From contig JAJYAG010000059.1 in the NCBI GenBank assembly GCA_021779665.1, positions 1 to 34,944 of the forward strand: DNA of 34,944 nucleotides, given 5' to 3'. The notes beneath the pieces are model-generated. The model did no database searches and was not told the origin of the DNA. It was given only the letters and a program-made list of their open reading frames with translations. The stretch comes from Bacteroidota bacterium. Its GTDB lineage: Bacteria > Bacteroidota > Bacteroidia > Bacteroidales > JAAUTT01. Both the position numbers and the translations under genes were made by a program. Positions 32,779 through 34,944 of the stretch are shown here, piece after piece (position 1 is the stretch's first letter; each line of letters opens with the position of its first letter).

Positions 32779-34944
32779 CTACTTGATTAGTGGTATTGAA
32801 AAATAGAAAACCGATCCTTTTCCTGATTCGGAATCTAACCAGATTTCACCTCCAAGTAAGTTAACCAAACCTTTTACAATTGACAAACCAAGACCAGTAC
32901 CACCGTAGAAACGGTTCTGAGGAGATTTAATCTGTATGAACCTGTCGAAAATCACTTGCTGCTGGTCTGTTGGAATTCCAATGCCGGTATCGGCTACATA
33001 GAACAGGAGCTTTTCTTTTACCATTCGGCATCCACCTTTTATTGATCCGAAATCAGTAAACTTAAAAGCATTACCAATCAGGTTTATAAAAATTTGTTTC
33101 AGCTTAACTTTATCAGTTTTGATGACAACATTGTCGACATCACATTCAGAAACGAGAGAGAATTGAATATGATTTTTTCCAGTTTTATTTTTATGTTCTG
33201 TGAAAAATACCCTTAGTTCCTCAAATAAGTCATTAAGATTACAATCTTCTATATTCAGCGGGAGCTGGCCCGATTCAATTCTTGAGATATCAAGTATGTC
33301 TTCAATAATTAAAAGAAGATCGTTGCTGCGTTGATTTATGATGGTGCTGTATTTTTCAAGTTTTACTTTGTTATCAGAGTGCTTAAGCAGCAGTTCCGAA
33401 AAGCCCATAATAGCATTCATGGGAGTTCTTATCTCATGACTCATGTTTTGCAGAAAGGCTGTTTTTAGACTGTCGCTTTCCTCAGCTTTATTTTTAGCTG
33501 CAATTAAATCTTCCTCTATTTTAATCCTACCGGTGATATCCCGGGCAGCTGCAAATATTTTGTCTTTGTAGGGATTGGCCCGCCATTCAATCCATCGGTA
33601 CGATCCATTTTTGCATCTGTAACGGTTTGAGAAGCTTATAACCGATTTATGTGTTATCAGATCGTCCATCGCTTGAATGGTTGCGTCAAGATCGTCTGGA
33701 TGAACCAAGGTGAGGAATTTTTTATTCTTCAGTTCTTCTAAAGTATAGCCCAGGGTTTTTTCCCATTCTTTATTTAAGCGAAGAAAATAGCCATCGGTAT
33801 TTGCAATGCACAACAGATCCAGTGCCGAGTTGAAAAAATTCTCTATTTCTTCACTTTGTTCCTTTATTTTCTTTTCGCTTAGTTCAGCACTTTCTTTGGC
33901 TGCTATAAGTGCTTTTTCGCTGCGTTTTCGATCAGTAATATCTCTGAAAATCCAGATCCTTCCGTAATTGTTATTATTGTCGGCCACCGGGGCTGAGTAC
34001 CTTTCGATGATTGTTCCATCAGTTAATTCAAATTCATCTTCACTGGTTTCCTCCGGATGATCATATAAGTAGAAGACTTTCCTGGCAAACTCTTCAGGTC
34101 TCTTTGTCCTGCTGATTACGTAATCAAGCTGTTGCCGGTCATCGATATTGTCGGCATATTCTGGTGGTATTTTGAATATATCTACGGTCCTTTGATTTTG
34201 AAAAACTTTATGACCGTTTCTGTCAATAATGAGAATACCATCAATAGTTGTATTTAATAATGTTTCGAAAAGAGCCGTTTTTTGCTGTAGAATCTCTTCG
34301 GAACTTTTACGATCGGTAATATTGATAAACGTTACAACTACTTTCTTTATATTTCCGCTGCTATCGAATTCGGGGAAGGCGGTTACTTCAACCCATGTGC
34401 GTTCTTGAGTCCCAGGTTTGTTGATGCCATAAATCTGGCTGAATATTGGCTCCTTCGTCTTGATGACTTTCATTACCGGGAATTCATCAGGGTCTAATCT
34501 TCTTCCCGATTCATCCAGAAAGAAAAAATCAGGACTCATGGCATCTTTTCCATAAAGCTGATTTTGAGTTAGACCTAACAATAATGAAGCTTCGGAATTT
34601 GCCTGAATTATGGAAGTATCTGCCGCATGGGTTACTACTCCAACATGGAGATTGTCAATCAGTTTTTTATATTCCTGCTGACTTTCTTCGGCTTTTTCTT
34701 TTGCTTTAACAAGCTCCTTTTCGACATGAATACGTTTACTAATATTACGGCCAATTCCTAATATTCCGACTAATTCATTTTCGTTATTGTACAAGGGAGT
34801 TTTTATTGTTTCGAGAAACTCCTTGTGACCATCGCTTGCAAAGGTTATTTCTTCTTCATTTATGCTCTGGTTCCCCGTTTCCATGCATAATTTGTCATGA
34901 TACCTGAAGGCATCTGCAATTTCTTTTGGTGAAAATTCATAGTC
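32779..34944 (-). CDS. Multi-PAS sensor histidine kinase (5' truncated at window edge)
   Basis: The C-terminal 721 residues of a PAS-domain kinase. The frame stays open to the last base of the window, including 20 codons before the first Met (34884), and begins inside a PAS domain (EFLETIKTPLYNNENELVGILGIGRNISKR), so the true start lies beyond 34944. Three further PAS/PAC modules follow, each closed by an ITDRK/ITGRIK segment. Then come HisKA with the phosphorylated His in MSHEIRTPMNA (visible residue 503) and an ATPase domain (INLIGNAFKFTDFG, DTGIGIPTD, GTGLGLSIVKGL). The protein ends at YFSIPLIK without a receiver, unlike the hybrid kinase at 26202. No membrane helix occurs in the visible part. 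The partner response regulator is not in the window. Confidence 0.95.
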   Translation of the reverse strand, partial: DYEFSPKEIADAFRYHDKLCMETGNQSINEEEITFASDGHKEFLETIKTPLYNNENELVGILGIGRNISKRIHVEKELVKAKEKAEESQQEYKKLIDNLHVGVVTHAADTSIIQANSEASLLLGLTQNQLYGKDAMSPDFFFLDESGRRLDPDEFPVMKVIKTKEPIFSQIYGINKPGTQERTWVEVTAFPEFDSSGNIKKVVVTFINITDRKSSEEILQQKTALFETLLNTTIDGILIIDRNGHKVFQNQRTVDIFKIPPEYADNIDDRQQLDYVISRTKRPEEFARKVFYLYDHPEETSEDEFELTDGTIIERYSAPVADNNNNYGRIWIFRDITDRKRSEKALIAAKESAELSEKKIKEQSEEIENFFNSALDLLCIANTDGYFLRLNKEWEKTLGYTLEELKNKKFLTLVHPDDLDATIQAMDDLITHKSVISFSNRYRCKNGSYRWIEWRANPYKDKIFAAARDITGRIKIEEDLIAAKNKAEESDSLKTAFLQNMSHEIRTPMNAIMGFSELLLKHSDNKVKLEKYSTIINQRSNDLLLIIEDILDISRIESGQLPLNIEDCNLNDLFEELRVFFTEHKNKTGKNHIQFSLVSECDVDNVVIKTDKVKLKQIFINLIGNAFKFTDFGSIKGGCRMVKEKLLFYVADTGIGIPTDQQQVIFDRFIQIKSPQNRFYGGTGLGLSIVKGLVNLLGGEIWLDSESGKGSVFYFSIPLIK

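Noticed and set aside
1-34944. tRNA, rRNA, insertion sequence, phage or defence genes
   Set aside because: No cloverleaf, rRNA, transposase, integrase, restriction, toxin-antitoxin or nuclease-type gene could be recognised on either strand.

Overview
The window looks like a chromosomal stretch from a member of the Bacteroidota, most likely a Bacteroidales/Marinilabiliales-type organism. The signs are a PorP/SprF-family barrel and a protein with a type A C-terminal sorting domain (both type IX secretion, T9SS), a two-component-propeller/Y_Y_Y receptor, a close relative of the Porphyromonas prolyl tripeptidyl peptidase, a DUF5020-type barrel, and repeated use of the Bacteroidota -7 promoter word TAnnTTTG. 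I see no rRNA or tRNA gene, CRISPR array, insertion sequence, integrase or phage gene. The content is mainly core and envelope functions, not a mobile island.

Region 1 (1-6556, + strand) is a cell-surface cluster: a PorP/SprF-family outer-membrane protein cut by the left edge, a PD40-propeller/PKD secreted protein, an unrecognised exported protein, and a large periplasmic-propeller receptor whose output is a SpoIIE-type PP2C phosphatase. Region 2 (6533-10767, - strand) holds era, der, a small lipoprotein, an RIC-type di-iron hemerythrin and a LuxR regulator with a degenerate receiver. The last three are almost contiguous. Region 3 (10911-13029) holds a DUF5020 barrel facing a GntR/UTRA regulator-YdcF pair, with a 17-bp hairpin between the convergent genes.

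Region 4 (13270-16989, + strand) is a tight trio: a membrane-anchored PASTA protein, a T9SS client and an RluD-family pseudouridine synthase. Region 5 (17132-23067) holds the S9B peptidase, a convergent exported protein made wholly of five ~135-residue repeats, and a divergent unrecognised protein with an acidic linker. Region 6 (23153-28469, - strand) is a three-subunit proton-translocating transhydrogenase operon (pntAA-pntAB-pntB), preceded by a hybrid histidine kinase with a substrate-binding-protein-like sensor. Region 7 (28762-34944) holds rlmN and rlmD facing each other, a GH28 glycosidase, and a multi-PAS histidine kinase running off the right edge.

Two themes recur. Five genes act on ribosome assembly or rRNA modification (der, era, rluD, rlmN, rlmD). 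The rest are mostly envelope and signalling proteins. The least explained proteins are the five-repeat exported protein (19334-21424), the exported protein at 2402-3388 and the acidic-linker protein at 21649-23067. I found no clearly new defence or mobile system. All assignments come from reading the sequence; no database search was run.
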